Assembly: GCA_964036665.1 (NCBI GenBank)
Contig: OZ038532.1
Location: forward strand, 9,930,037 to 9,994,036
DNA: 64,000 bases
DNA from: Gordius sp. MW1
Taxonomy: Eukaryota > Nematomorpha > Gordioida > Gordea > Gordiidae
Direction: 5' to 3'
In this document: positions 1 through 11,139 of the stretch, in pieces
Layout: each line of letters opens with the position of its first letter
Position numbering within the stretch: the stretch's first letter is position 1
The notes under the pieces: generated by a model
Databases searched by the model: none
What the model was told of the DNA's origin: nothing
The model's input: only the letters and a program-made list of their open reading frames with translations
Program-made: the position numbers and the translations under genes

Positions 1-182
1 ATTAGCCATATTTTTTCCTTCAAATTACTAGTATAAATAATTGTTTGTAATTAAACAAATAGGTTAATGGTTGCCTGCCCTCTTATTCTAGATACAAAAT
101 GCAACATTTTTCCCAAATTAATATGATCTCAATGTATGCCTTTTTTATGTTTTGACACAGAATGACATTTCAGGCAGTCTAA

Positions 183-1422
183 ATGCCTAAAGGCAAAGAA
201 TTAGTCCTATTTTTATTAGCTATACTTAGTGTTTCTGTGATATTAAGAAACAAACCCTGGCATAGAAATAGTGTTCAGCGATGGTCAAATGTCTTAAAGC
301 AATCAGAAAGTACGCCATACACTCTAAATTTACCCACGTGCAAAGTTCCCCTACTCAACGCTAACGATCAGTTAATTTCTCATTTTTTTGTAGTCAAAGA
401 AGGGGAAGATTTGCTAAAATGTTCTGGCAAACCGGCTTTGACGTTGTTGGAGGATACGGGGTTCGGTAAATGGCGAATAAGAGTTGATCGAATGGCTTTG
501 GATGAACATTACGGTGGTCTGGCTAATTTTACAGCATGCAAGGCCATTCCTATTCTACGACGCTCTGATAATTATAATGAATATGGAAGACATATTCTTT
601 TTACAGAAAACTTTGCCATCAAGGATTCTGAACATGCTTTCACCTTGATTCAATGTTTCAGCGGCAATAATAACCTCATCTATAGGAATATACATGCGGC
701 TCCATTTTTAGCGGATTTGCCAAAGGCAAGACATCATAATGAAGTTAAATCAAAAATGAATGTTTTGCTAATTGGATTAGATTCGACTTCCAGGCTAAAT
801 TTTCTAAGAGGATTGCCAAAAACCCATGCATTTTTAGTAAGTCAGAGGCCAAGGAGTGTTATAATGGACGGTTACCTTAAGGTTGATGATAATACCTATC
901 CTAACTTAATGCCGATACTTACGGGAAAATTGGCGGAGAATTTGGATGAAAGTGGTCAATACGACACAGTTGAAGAGCAAGTTTGGAAGTTTTACGATAG
1001 GATGGGTTATCATACATCTTTTTTGGAAGACACGCCAGAATTTGCAATATTTAATTTTGGTAAAAAGGGATTCAAGCATCAGCCTACTAGTTTTTATTAC
1101 CGCCCATATGCCCTCGATTGGAATAAATTAGCGAATAAAGCTGGCTGCCTAGTCGATAGGCACGAAGTAACTGAATTGTTTAAGACATCCGAACGATTAA
1201 TATATTCTCTTAATGAAGCAAAACCCTCACCTTCTCCCTACTTTTCTTTTGTTTATAGTACAAAATTAACTCATGAACATGTGGTCAATATCAAACACAT
1301 GGACACAATGCTTCTGCAATATTTTCAAATGTTATTTCAAGGCGGAAAACTGGCAAACACTTTTGTCATACTTTTTGGTGATCATGGTATGCGCTATGGA
1401 GAATACAGGAAAAATATATATG
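183..1422 (+). CDS. DUF229 family protein, coding exon 1
   Basis: First coding exon of a DUF229 protein, a family with the alkaline-phosphatase/sulfatase fold and mostly unknown substrates. The ATG at 183 is followed by a basic stretch and one hydrophobic segment (about residues 4-21, VLFLLAILSVSVIL), which looks like a type II signal anchor with the catalytic domain outside the cytosol. The family core motifs are visible: VLLIGLDSTSRLNF near residue 197 and LFGDHGMRYG near residue 397. The open frame runs to 1442, but family alignment breaks after GEYRKNIY and a GT donor lies at 1423. Ending at 1422 leaves one base of a codon, which fits exon 2 exactly. A TTTTGACACAG just upstream of the ATG may be the acceptor of a 5'-UTR intron. 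The domain call is firm; the biochemical role is not known. Confidence 0.88.
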
Positions 1423-1575
1423 GTAAAATGAAAACGATATAAAATATGCACATATTTAATATATCGCTTTGGAGTATTTGAATATAGAACATGGTAATGT
1501 TGGAAATAGACAGTCACTTAAATTTTGCATACAACATGTTATTACAAGAGAAAATTTATAATGGACTTATTACAC

Positions 1576-2320
1576 CAACCGGCAAATGTTTGCAGATTCT
1601 GGTAGAGGATTTCACGATGAACACAAATGTATTTTCTGTTTTTTCCCCTACACGTCAATGAAATATTTGCTGGCAAGCTGCCCAAAACAGCCATTTTGGC
1701 TTTCTTCAAAAGTTAATAACTCGCAAATTAATCGGTAAAATTTTAGCTTAATAAATTTGATTCATAAATAAAGGAGAAAGCATTCCATTGAATTTTTTTT
1801 AACCCTAGCGCTATTAATGTTTGATATTCAAAATTAACTTATCTCTTTCTATCTTTTTACATTGACAGGTCCCAGACTTAAGGTCGTCCGCCCCTTTTTA
1901 ACACTAGGAACTAAGTAGTTGTTTATCTACTATAGTACTAGAAACCTGCACGGAAGGGCCGGGCTTCTGCTTTAAAATAAAATAATGGGCCTTAATATAA
2001 CCTATGGGCTTGGGTCGGACCTAGATATACCCCAGCTAAAAGCCCGTTAGAAAATCAATTAGATTTTTATTTGTGTTATAAAGTATAAACAAAGGTTTGT
2101 TTATAAAATATTCCAATTTATAATTATTTTTGATGTTTATTAAATTAAAATTTGTCCATTAATTTGCATGATACTGATGTTTCAAAAACGCCAAAATCTC
2201 TGTTTTAGCAACATTGACAGAAAATATTTAAAAACTTGACGTATAGGGAAAAAATTAAAAAATATATTCGTGTTCCTGCAAAAAACTCTACAAAAATCTG
2301 CAAACAGTTTGCCGGTCGAT
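1576..2320. mobile_element. Foldback MITE inside the DUF229 intron
   Basis: The two ends are imperfect reverse complements over roughly 190-200 bp each. The outermost part reads ACCGGCAAATGTTTGCAGA at 1575 and TCTGCAAACAGTTTGCCGG at 2297. Inside these, a GACGT-TAGGG-AAAAAA block and an AAATATTT block pair as well. The unpaired centre (about 1770-2130) has a GGGCCGGGC / GGGTCGG segment that recurs elsewhere in the window. No coding sequence. Probably a non-autonomous DNA transposon; no clear target duplication was found. Confidence 0.7.
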
Positions 2321-2399
2321 TTTTCTTGCTAAACCGTGTTATTATATCCTCATGAATTTAATGTATTATATTTTGATTTCAAACTTTTCATATGGGTAG

Positions 2400-3139
2400 C
2401 AATGATTGAGGACAGAATGCCGCTGTTATACATGATTCCTCCTAATGACTTCGAAACTAATTATCCTGACATAGCCAAATATCTCGGCAGAAACACTAAA
2501 TTATTGACAACACCTTTTGATCTACACGCAACATTAATTCATCTTGCACAACTATCGAATAATATTGGATTTGATAAGAAACATGTGCCTAAATATGGTT
2601 ATTCCTTGTTTACACCTATCCCTTTCAATCGCACCTGCACAACGGCGAATGTAAAAGATCCATTTTGTCCGTGCAATATAGTGGGAAAGCTTAGTCATGC
2701 ACAGCCCAATATCGCTTCCATCATAGGAACAGCCGCTACTGCAATTATTAATAAAATGAACAATTATCTTTCAGGGTATACTAGTTGCACCCACCTTAAA
2801 TTAGGAGCCGTTGAGGCATCGCGATTTATAGATCTCGATTTAAATGACGAAGAAATGAGATATGATTTTAATCTAAACCCGTTTTTACGTAACACAGACG
2901 GAAGTTTGAAATGGGACGTTATGCAATTTACATTTGATGTCCACAGAAAACATAGGATACAATTAATATTGGTTATACGAGCCCATCCAAGTAATGCTTA
3001 CTTTGAGGGGATAGTTGCTTTTAATAATAGCACTCAAAAACACGATATCGTATTAGGGGACGTGCTTAGACTGTCGGAATACGAATCAAATTCTATGTGC
3101 GTCGAAGGAAATCATCTTAGGCGATATTGCTTTTGCTAA
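2400..3139 (+). CDS. DUF229 family protein, coding exon 2 (C-terminal)
   Basis: Second and last coding exon. The acceptor is the AG at 2398-2399; the two leading bases CA complete the G left by exon 1 (Ala), giving a protein of about 659 residues, normal for DUF229. It continues the family directly: MPLLYMIPPNDF, then a TKLLTTPFDLHATL segment, as in relatives after the GDHG motif. A Cys-rich C-terminal region follows, ending RRYCFC, like the CYC-type ends of DUF229 proteins. Stop is at 3137-3139. No frameshift is seen, so the gene looks functional. The 977-bp intron is mostly one foldback element (1576-2320). Confidence 0.88.
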
Positions 3140-3594
3140 TAAGACTTTTAACAACAAAAATTTTAACATATCCGTCAACTTTTCTCATCCCAAAACACCA
3201 TTTAACTCGAAATAATTGTTGCACACGTTATGTAATTGATGTTAGATAAATTTTAAAATTAAATTCTTAGATTAAAACTAATTTTTTGATCATATATGCA
3301 AAACTGTTTTGAAACGATTTCAAGTTTCATTTAAATCGATAATCTAAGAAAATGTCGTCATTCTATTATTAAACAGGTTAGATAATATTATATGTTATCA
3401 AAATTTAATATATGATCTTTGGGATTCAGATTGAAATACCATGAGCGTCGATGATTTAATGTTATACTTTGTTCCATATGTAAAGTTAAATTATAAATTG
3501 GGCATCATTTGTAAAAGGATGAATCGGCTTATTATAACTAATGCGTTGGAGCAAGTTTAGCTTTAAAAGTAATAAATAAATGAGAACAAATTAT
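3140..3594. other. Intergenic, downstream of DUF229 gene
   Basis: AT-rich sequence between the DUF229 stop codon and the first TGCTCAGTA repeat. It probably holds the 3' UTR and polyadenylation site of the gene (AATAAATAAA near 3570 is a candidate signal). Nothing else is seen. Confidence 0.4.
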
Positions 3595-3962
3595 TGTGCT
3601 CAGTACTTAATTCAATTTTTGCTCAGTAGAATATTCAAATGCTCAGTAGAATAATTAAATGCTCAGTAAATAATTTAATGTTCAGTTATTTAATTATTTG
3701 TTCATTAATAAATTTAGTTGTTCAGTTTTTTATTCAAATCTTGCTCAGTTATTTTTTTATTTATGCAAAGTAACTACGAACTAGTTTTAAAACAAAATTC
3801 TCGAACCAGATTCGAACAGGAAATATCTAAGTAAGAGTCTTGCGTGTTTCCCATGGAGTCAAAGTGCTCCGCTGAAAAATGTTTTATTTTTGTTTATATG
3901 TTAATTATAAATTTTATTTCATAAATTACTTCCTATTTGGCGCTCATTTTAAATTCAACTCG

Positions 3963-4400
3963 ATGAACTCGGAAGCTACATTCTCTGGTTATCAAACTCT
4001 GGAATCTTATGAATCTGACAGCGAAGAAGTTGTTGTAGATAAAAAACGGAATCGATTGCCACGTAAACGCACCAATATTATTTGGAAGAAGATTGCCACC
4101 TATGAAAATTCAGAAGAAGCTAAAACTTTTATGGATAAAGCCTAGGGCTATTGGTACAAAAATAACACTTAGGAAGGTATGAAAGTTTATTACAGGTAAA
4201 ATATTTTTACCTTATTTAATGATTTTTAATTTTTAAGGTGTAACAAAGCCAAATACAGAGGTCTGCAATGTGCCGCAAGATTGTACAATTTGTATGAATC
4301 TATATCTGATAAGGCGATAGTTTATGCTTCAATGTCATTACATACCCATCAAGAAGATACTAAAAATATTAAACTAAATACTGAAGGCCTAAATCAATAA
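3963..4400 (+). pseudogene. MULE transposase N-terminal (FLYWCH/WRKY-like) region, broken
   Basis: Starts MNSEATFSGYQTLES with an acidic stretch, then an IIWKKIATYENSEEAK segment, and after a frame break GMKVYYR. A 42-nt GT-AG intron (4196-4237) joins this in phase to CNKAKYRGLQCAARLYNLY and a final LHTH. The order Cys, Cys, His-x-His after a WKK start is the zinc-binding N-terminal module seen in animal Mutator-like transposases. A premature TAG at 4143 and a frame change before 4175 mark it as dead. Confidence 0.65.
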
Positions 4401-4469
4401 TTTATAATCTAAACAAAATGGTTTACAAAATTTCAATGTCCCAACTTAGAAATACATCAACAGCTTTAA

Positions 4470-4960
4470 GAAAGGAAAAATACGGTCAATAATTAGTTTA
4501 GGAGAGTTAGAACAATGGCTATTGATCCTTCTATAATACCCTCAGATGAAGATGAACCCTATGTAGGTTCTCATATGGTGTCCTATGAAGAATGTACTTT
4601 TAAATTTTTTATGTTAACAAAGAGGTATTTTATCATTTTTCATCTGTTAGTTTTAGGCTTTTGGGGAATAGTGAACTTTCAGATATATTGCATGCTGATG
4701 CCACCTATAAAATCACTTTGCACGTCTTCCCACTTTAATAATTTGTACCACTGATTATGATAGACATTTTCATTTTTTGGTAATGTCTCTCTGTACAAAC
4801 GAAAGGAAAGAAGACTTCATATTCTTTTAAACAGTTTAATTCTAGGGCTGAAGTCTTTAGATAATACAACTCCTAAATGTGATGTTTTAATTACTGATGG
4901 AAGAAAGCGAGGCAGACCCTTAAAGGCTAAATCAGCCTTTATTGTCAGTAATGGTAAGTT
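4470..4960 (+). pseudogene. MULE transposase core, broken
   Basis: Fragments in several frames follow the usual Mutator-transposase order: SIIPSDEDEPYV and VSYEE, then TTKR-like, then LHADATYKIT (catalytic Asp region) around 4690, then TTDYDRHFHF around 4750, then VLITDGRKRGRP-like sequence around 4890. Each block is in a different frame from the next, so several frameshifts are present. Known family order and residues support the call; the gene is non-functional. Confidence 0.6.
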
Positions 4961-5639
4961 TAGATTATTTAACATAGATTATATAACAAATTTTAGGTTT
5001 TTGAAATAAAAGTTGTCTCCAGCAAAATTTGTCTATTTTTCATTTTAAATTGTTAATTATTATTATTAATCTGTATTTGTAAATATTTGTGATTATATTC
5101 AAATAAAAATTTTATATTTTCCCTAAAGTTTAAGATTGATAAATCTCAACAAAATTTGCAAAAAAATATGTAAAATTTAAGAAGTGAAAGGCATAGCATT
5201 TAGAATTGGAATTATAGGTCATTATTTTTTATAGCTTTTTTAACTTGCCATTTATTTATTTGAATGGAGAGAAGGGAGGACTTAAAGGGAAAAAATTCAA
5301 GACACTAAGATACCTTATAACCTTTAAAAATTTAACAATCAGGTCTCCAATCTATTTAATTTAGCCAAATAAACTATTTCAATTTCCATACACTCAATTC
5401 AACTTTTTTTTACAAAATATTAGTGCTAAATAGATTAAGATTGAGTATTATTTATTAAAATTACTGAGCATTTTTTTGAAAATACTGAGCATTTTGGATT
5501 TATAACTGAGCAATATTAAGATTATTTACTGAGCATTTTTGAATTTTTTACTGAGCACATTAATAAAATACTGAGCCTGTTTTACTGAGCATTTTTGATT
5601 TTTTTTTACTGAGCATTTAAATAACATCCTAAATAAATT

Positions 5640-6360
5640 AAGCATGGTGTATATAAATCAGAGATTGTAATTATAAGGTTTAAAAATATAACCCGCCTTT
5701 CACCTCGCTCTTTCATCCAAAATCTAGAGTTGTAATTTTACTCTTACCTATAAATTTTGACGTATATTCTACAACCCCAAAACGTGCTTGATTTGCTCCA
5801 AAATGTTAAACTACTAGAGATTTAAAGAATATCGTTATATTTTTGAAGGGATTATTATATAATTTGCTATCTAATCATTTAGCCCTGATTCAAACATGAG
5901 ATATTTTAAATTATAAATATTGTTTAAAATTACTTATTTTCATAGTAGTTTTAAGAAGACCCTGAGTTTTATGCAACTTTTTTGTGATTCTTAAAAAATA
6001 TAGTGAAAACGTTTAATATAGTTTGGGCTAAAATGCACTGAGAATACAATAAATGAAACTTGGCTCCGTTATGAGTTTAATTTTTACTGATTTTTAGGTT
6101 AATACATGGCTCAACCCCCTTTAAAAAGTGTCCTAAATTTTGACATTTATTTTAATATCTAATCAGATGGCGGAAAATGCTTATATTGGTTTGCTATTCT
6201 TTATATATCTATTTTGATATCGGAATACAAGCCATCTAAAGATATTCAAATCGAGCTTATTAAATTAAAAAATAGAGGTTAAAAGAAAATAACACTTCTA
6301 AATTATATTGCCTTTTATAGTCATCTACAATTATAATGATCTAGCACAATGATTTTTTTG
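5640..6360. other. Intergenic AT-rich DNA
   Basis: No open frame, inverted repeat or recognisable element seen in this stretch. Confidence 0.4.
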
Positions 6361-6790
6361 TCAAAAAGTCCATTTGTCCGAGCCAGAAGTCGCAACCATT
6401 AAACAAAAAATACAATCCAAATCACGATCATCTAAAATGAGCCAAGATTCGGCAAAGTCATAGAAGTTGTAACTATGAGATTCCCAAATTGTTGCCTGGA
6501 TAAAAAGCAAATGAATATTAATGTTTAAGGGACGTTTTTTGATTTCTTTAACAGATGCCTTGTTTACCGAAGGTACCAGAGCATGAGCCAACGACTAATA
6601 TAAACATTTAGAATGCCAAAAGTGGAGAGAGTAGCATTCATCTGCAATAGCGCGAGGATCGTGGTGAAATGTTTTGAGGCACTTAGGTCAATGCATGTAA
6701 AGTCCCATTTAAGTGACAGGCCATTTTGCCAAGGAAAGGAGCCGTCTAGACGCATCCCATCCTTCCTTCCCGAATAGGTTCAAGGGCTCC
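6361..6790 (-). pseudogene. Degenerate LINE polyprotein C-terminal region
   Basis: On the minus strand the frame entering at about 6790 reads SGRKDGMRLDGSFPWQNG then LSLKWDFTCIDLSA. This matches the common pattern DGKRPDG...PW..GRSL.WDFTC.DT found after the reverse transcriptase in a widespread animal LINE group. A frame shift follows, then AHALVPSVNKASVKE, where relatives read HHFVPVAVET. Only this end is recognisable; there is no reverse-transcriptase core nearby. Confidence 0.5.
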
Positions 6791-7480
6791 AGGATTTAGG
6801 GGACTTTTGCCTATTAATAGGGTGTTTGGATTAATATATATTTGTTGTACCTCGCATATTTAAATTTATTTGCAAGTCAATGTAGAGGGTGACTGCCGTG
6901 TTAGTCTATGTAAGATGTCAAAAGTACTCCAGGATAAGAGCCTCCATTTGATTGGTTGAAATCAATTTCCAAATTTGATTAGCGTGAATGATTATACCAC
7001 GTGGAAACGCTATTTTTGATAGGCTTCTTTTCGCATTTTTCTAGTGCAAAGCATTCATTAAAATCCACTATTTTGCAGGCCACCTTAATCTTTACCACAA
7101 CTATGTCAAAAAGTATAATAGTATCACCATACATAATTTTATCTACTTGCAGTATTCTTTTAGAGGGCAATATTATTTTGATGTCATCATAAAATACATA
7201 GAGAAAAGAGTTATGTTTGGCGAATTTGATATTAAATCAAAAAGCTTATTAGAAAATATAGCCTTTTCATGATGAAGGAATGAAAACTTTTTCATAAAAG
7301 AGTGATAAACATTAAAGATGTTTAGACAGATCTTACATAATACTAACTTGTTTTAAGTTGTAATTTTAATGACGTTAACTAAAGTGTTGAGAGATTCAGA
7401 GGAAATTTTAAAAATATCAACTTACATCACAATGGGTTAACCGAGAGCATGTCATATTAATTATTGTTGTATCTAACAAC
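6791..7480. other. Intergenic, no feature
   Basis: AT-rich; short open frames on both strands mirror each other around 6980-7190 and look like chance. Some of it could be further decayed LINE sequence upstream (minus strand) of the preceding fragment. Confidence 0.35.
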
Positions 7481-7486
7481 ATTAAT

Positions 7487-7655
7487 TTTTTTCAAGGATA
7501 GATTATCGGGATTTTTCGAGGGTGTTTAAAAAATATTATAATTATTATAATATTTCGTTTTCATAGAAAACATCTTCAGCGAAATATTGTAATAATTATA
7601 ATATTTTTTTAACACCCTCGAAAAATCCCGATAATCTATCCTTGAAAAATATTGA
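7487..7655. mobile_element. Near-perfect hairpin MITE
   Basis: Two arms of about 70 bp are almost exact reverse complements around a loop of about 22 nt (7558-7579). The outer end reads CAAGGATAGATTATCGGGA and returns as TCCCGATAATCTATCCTTG. Very few mismatches suggest a recent origin or gene conversion. It has no coding capacity. Confidence 0.8.
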
Positions 7656-7779
7656 ATATGAGGGTAAAAATCTTCTAAAACATTAATTTTATCTCACTCC
7701 TAATAACCTATATCGGAAATAAGACGTATTGATTGTTTTACTTATCGAAATTAAACATCAAGTCTTTGACTTCTCGATA

Positions 7780-7900
7780 AAGGGGGAGGTGTGGTATCCT
7801 ACATGTGATTACCCCACGCATCTTTACCAAATGGTTTATTACCCCATATATTTTTGCCAAATTGTTTAATACCCCACGCATCTATATATGCGCGCGCCTT
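7780..7900. repeat. Short tandem repeat with ACCCCA(C/T) units
   Basis: Three diverged copies of a unit of about 36 bp, each with TACCCCA followed by TTTGCCAAATGGTTTAT-like sequence, then ATATATGCGCGCGC. Confidence 0.5.
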
Positions 7901-7929
7901 CCCCTCTCTTTCCCCTGGCACAGGATATT

Positions 7930-8420
7930 GTTACAATTACTTTTCAATATGTGTATGATATTTTTGAGAAGCAGATCTTTTTAAGATCAATGCGCACTAT
8001 TTGCGGGTGCGCCTCTTACGCTACAAAAACATAGATTTTTTCGCATTATTCATCACATATATAGTATTGAGATCAAAATCGTGGAAGGATTATGAACGTT
8101 GATTAATAAATTCGCTCATATATTCTATTGAATTCGGCCCTCCATCCTTTCCAACGGTATATGGAATTGGTGTCAGAGGTGGATCTGAACACACACGCGT
8201 TAGTGGAGGGCCGAATTCAATAGAATATGAGCGGATTTATAAATCGACATTTGTAATCATTTTACGAATTTAATTCCAATATTATTTATGTGATGAATAA
8301 TGCGATAAAATCAGTATTTTTTCCAGCGTTAGTGGCCCACTCGCAGATTGTGCGCATAGATTTTTTAATTTAATATTAAGATCGTGTTCAAAACTTTCAA
8401 TAATGTTGGCGGCAACATAT
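7930..8420. mobile_element. Foldback element
   Basis: A large inverted repeat centred near 8175. Nested pairs, from inside out: ATTCGGCCCTCCA (8131) with TGGAGGGCCGAAT (8203); GCATTATTCATCACAT (8043) with ATGTGATGAATAATGC (8288); ATGCGCACTATTTGCG (7990) with a copy of its complement at about 8340-8360. The outer arms are more diverged. No coding sequence. Confidence 0.7.
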
Positions 8421-8589
8421 GGGGGCGACGTTGAGATAGCAGACATTTTAAGCGAGGGTACATTCTGCGGAATTGTCTTTCCTAACTTAAAAGCGAGGGT
8501 ACACTGGGAAAAATTTGTCTTTATTCTATTCAAATGGCTAGATAAAATTAGAGGGGATAATGGACTTACTAAAGATACATTCAAATGAG

Positions 8590-9285
8590 TTTATAATATA
8601 TTCGCATTCGAAGCTTGGATTTAGAGTCATAGCTTAATAAAATGTAATTTGAAAATCAAATTGTGGGAATTCTGCTACAAAAGTGATAATAAAGGTTTCT
8701 CTGCGAATGCTGTATAAAAAAGCAATGGCAAAATCTATTTAGGCAGGTCATTTGGAAATGTTGAAGTGTCTTGCGAGCAGCATGGCTGGCAGCCTTACAC
8801 CTGCCTTTAATGCCAAGGCGTAGTTAAATAAGGCTGAGCGAGCTTGGCGGATAAGGGGGGGGGGGGGGGCTTAATGAGTCTGTTCAGTATTTTAGATGTA
8901 ATTGCGCGAAAAAGGCCTCTTGGCAATAGGTCTAAACGAATTATCCGGTTTTTTTGCGAGTTTATATTTGAGTTTAGTGAATTTTGTAGGAATACTGGGC
9001 GCAATCCATCAAGCCTGACAGAGGAATTGAAAAGGAAAAGAGTTGAGGGCTTCATGGATGTCTTAAGACTAAGCACTAGCGATTATAAAGAGGCGGGGTA
9101 TTTACTAGTTGTGTATGCATTTGGGTGTTTTTGATTAAGTTCCCTATAAGAGGACAACACGATGCAATGGAATCATAAAAAGCTATATAAGGTCATTGGT
9201 TTTACTTTAGGAATTAATAAGGATTTGAGTAAAAAGGGATTTGTGTTATTTGTGCCCCTCAGAGTATCGCACGCTTCTTAAAAGC
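8590..9285. other. Intergenic with a poly-G tract
   Basis: Contains a run of about 15 G at 8857-8871. A 96-codon open frame crosses the G run (8844-9134) but has no recognisable motif and an unlikely Gly run at its start, so it is not called as a gene. Confidence 0.35.
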
Positions 9286-9289
9286 TTAG

Positions 9290-9420
9290 TAATAAATTAA
9301 AAATTATCAGTAAAATGTGCTCACAATTTTATTTTTTCCCCAGTAAAAAGCATGAAAATGTTCAATATTAACTTGAATATTTGCCCAGTAAAAAGTATAC
9401 AATGCTTACTAAATACATTT
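9290..9420. repeat. Possible fragment of a TGCTCAGTA-type element
   Basis: ATCAGTAAAATGTGCTCA closely resembles sequence at 58437, and CCCAGTAAAAAG occurs twice. The spacing and motif recall the repeat-array ends of the Mutator-like element at 3595-5630. No partner array was found nearby. Confidence 0.35.
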
Positions 9421-9714
9421 ATATAATAGCATAAGGCCGACCCGTGGTCGGACGATCGTTGAAAACTAAAATATTTGATGGGTCAGCCTCGGGCGGACAA
9501 GAAAATTTAAACAACATCAACCCCCCCCCCCCTCCTTTTTCGCCCAGTGACTCAAACATTAAACTAATAATATTCTTAGCATAAAAATTTTTAAGGTCTG
9601 CAACGCTGAAAAAATACCAAACCTAAAATGACCATAAGCATTACTGGTTTGACTCAAGATCATAAAAGGACACTGGCAATTCTTTGTACAATGAATATGA
9701 AATACCGATTCACA
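9421..9714. other. Intergenic with GC-rich patch and poly-C
   Basis: A short GC-rich block (GGCCGACCCGTGGTCGGAC at about 9436) and a C12 run near 9521. No gene seen. Confidence 0.35.
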
Positions 9715-9914
9715 AAAAATAACCTTATATGCATATTAATAATTTTTGTAAATTAAATAATCTTAAAAAGGTATAAAAAAATATTGAATTGGGTGTATAT
9801 CAAAAACAGCATTTTAAAATAAATATCATTTACACAATACATAAAAATTAAAAAAAATGCGGTGAAAGTTTGTTCCATAATATAGATAGCGACATCTATA
9901 TTTTGTATTATATT

Positions 9915-11139
9915 AATTGCTATGCAATTTATGGGCTCGCTTTTGATTTTGTTTACCGATGTCACGTCGCGCTGTTTGTCACGCTGTTTGTCACGCTGTT
10001 TGTTATTAGTTTGCATTGGGTATATTAGGTTATCGATTTTTTAAATTAATGCATAAGAAAGAGGTGCCCCACCCCTCATCTCTATCTCCCTCGCTGTGTT
10101 ATTTTTTAAATTAATGCATAAGAGGTGCCCCATTGATAATATGACTTTTTGGTCGTCCGCTTGTTCTATTATTGTTTCATTTTATTAATTTTATATAATA
10201 AACATAAATAAAAATTGTTTACTTTTAATTGCTATGCAATTTAACTAGTTTTTGGGTTAGAATCCCGGAGTTTTTCTCGACTCTTATGATTGTTCTTGTT
10301 ACTATCATTGATAATAAGACTTTTTGGCCGTCTGCTGGCTGCTGACCAATGAAAAAAATGACCATTGGCCAAAATGTGAATCAGAGTTTATTTTTTCGTT
10401 TTTTTGACTATTATGATTGTTCCTGTTACTACCATTGCTATTATGACTTTTTGGCCGTCCGCTGGCTGCTGACCAATGAAAAAAATGACCATTGGCCAAA
10501 ATGTGAATCCGAGTTTATTTTTTCGTTTTTTTGACCATTATGATTGTTCCTGTTGCTACCATTGCTATTATGACTTTTACCGTGTGCTGGCTGCTGACCA
10601 ATGGAAAAAAATGACCATTGGCCAAAGTGAGCATCAACATTTTTTTCCCCGTTTTTTGGCTATCAATGACTTATAGAGTATCTGTTGGTACTGATCCGTG
10701 GAGAAAAAATGACCATTGGCCAAATTTTTGATTTTTTTAATTAAAAATTGTTCAAATTCAACAAAAAACTTCTCCCAAAAATTCTGCAAATTCTTAACAT
10801 TGTGATGTTTTATAATATAATGTTTGTTAGACCCATAATCACTAAAGGCCATAAAAACTAATGTAATACGCAACTAGATGCAAACACTATATCTAACCGC
10901 AACCCTTGCCTATATTACATTTTGCCTATATCACATTTTGCCTATAAATGGAAAATTTGTATAAATAATTAATTAATCATTAGGCATTGAAACCCCCCCC
11001 CCTATAGGCATTCTCGCCCCTTCCCACCTTTCTCGCCCATAAATTGCATAGCAAATATGATACATTTATACGAAGTATAGATGAGTCGTCCCCCCTTCCC
11101 TTCTCCCCTCCCCCTTCCCACGAGGGCCGAAGGCCCGAG
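9915..11139 (+). mobile_element. HINE-1: Helentron-like non-autonomous element
   Basis: Starts AATTGCTATGCAATTTATGG and carries the complement (CCCATAAATTGCATAGCAA) about 100 bp before its end, an asymmetric inverted pair. It ends with a hairpin, GGGCCGAAGGCCCGAG, directly before TTT. Inside are about four diverged tandem units of roughly 127 bp (from about 10310 to 10720), each with GACCAATG ... CATTGGCC. The empty site in the related repeat shows insertion between two Ts. These traits are those described for Helentron-associated elements (HINE/DINE-1). Open frames inside (e.g. repeats of MKKMTIGQNVN) come from the repeat and are not genes. Confidence 0.75.

Larger units (their letters stand above)
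3595..5630 (+). mobile_element. Degenerate Mutator-like element with repeat-array ends
   Basis: The left end (3595-3760) holds about seven copies of TGCTCAGTA or close variants at roughly 20-bp spacing. The right end (5455-5630) holds about eight copies of the complement TACTGAGCA. Such inverted arrays act as long terminal inverted repeats. Between them lie pieces of a Mutator-type transposase on the plus strand (next entries), all interrupted. Size is about 2 kb. Class assignment rests on the protein fragments. A 9-bp target duplication could not be identified. Confidence 0.75.

Noticed and set aside
8844-9134. 96-codon plus-strand open frame
   Set aside because: Starts with a Gly run from a poly-G tract, an equally long frame lies on the other strand, and no motif is seen.
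10305-10873. Several 60-80-codon open frames with repeated peptides (MKKMTIGQNVN, MANGHFFHW)
   Set aside because: They are translations of the HINE internal repeats, occur on both strands, and recur at 35282-36300 and 39339-39903 with the element.
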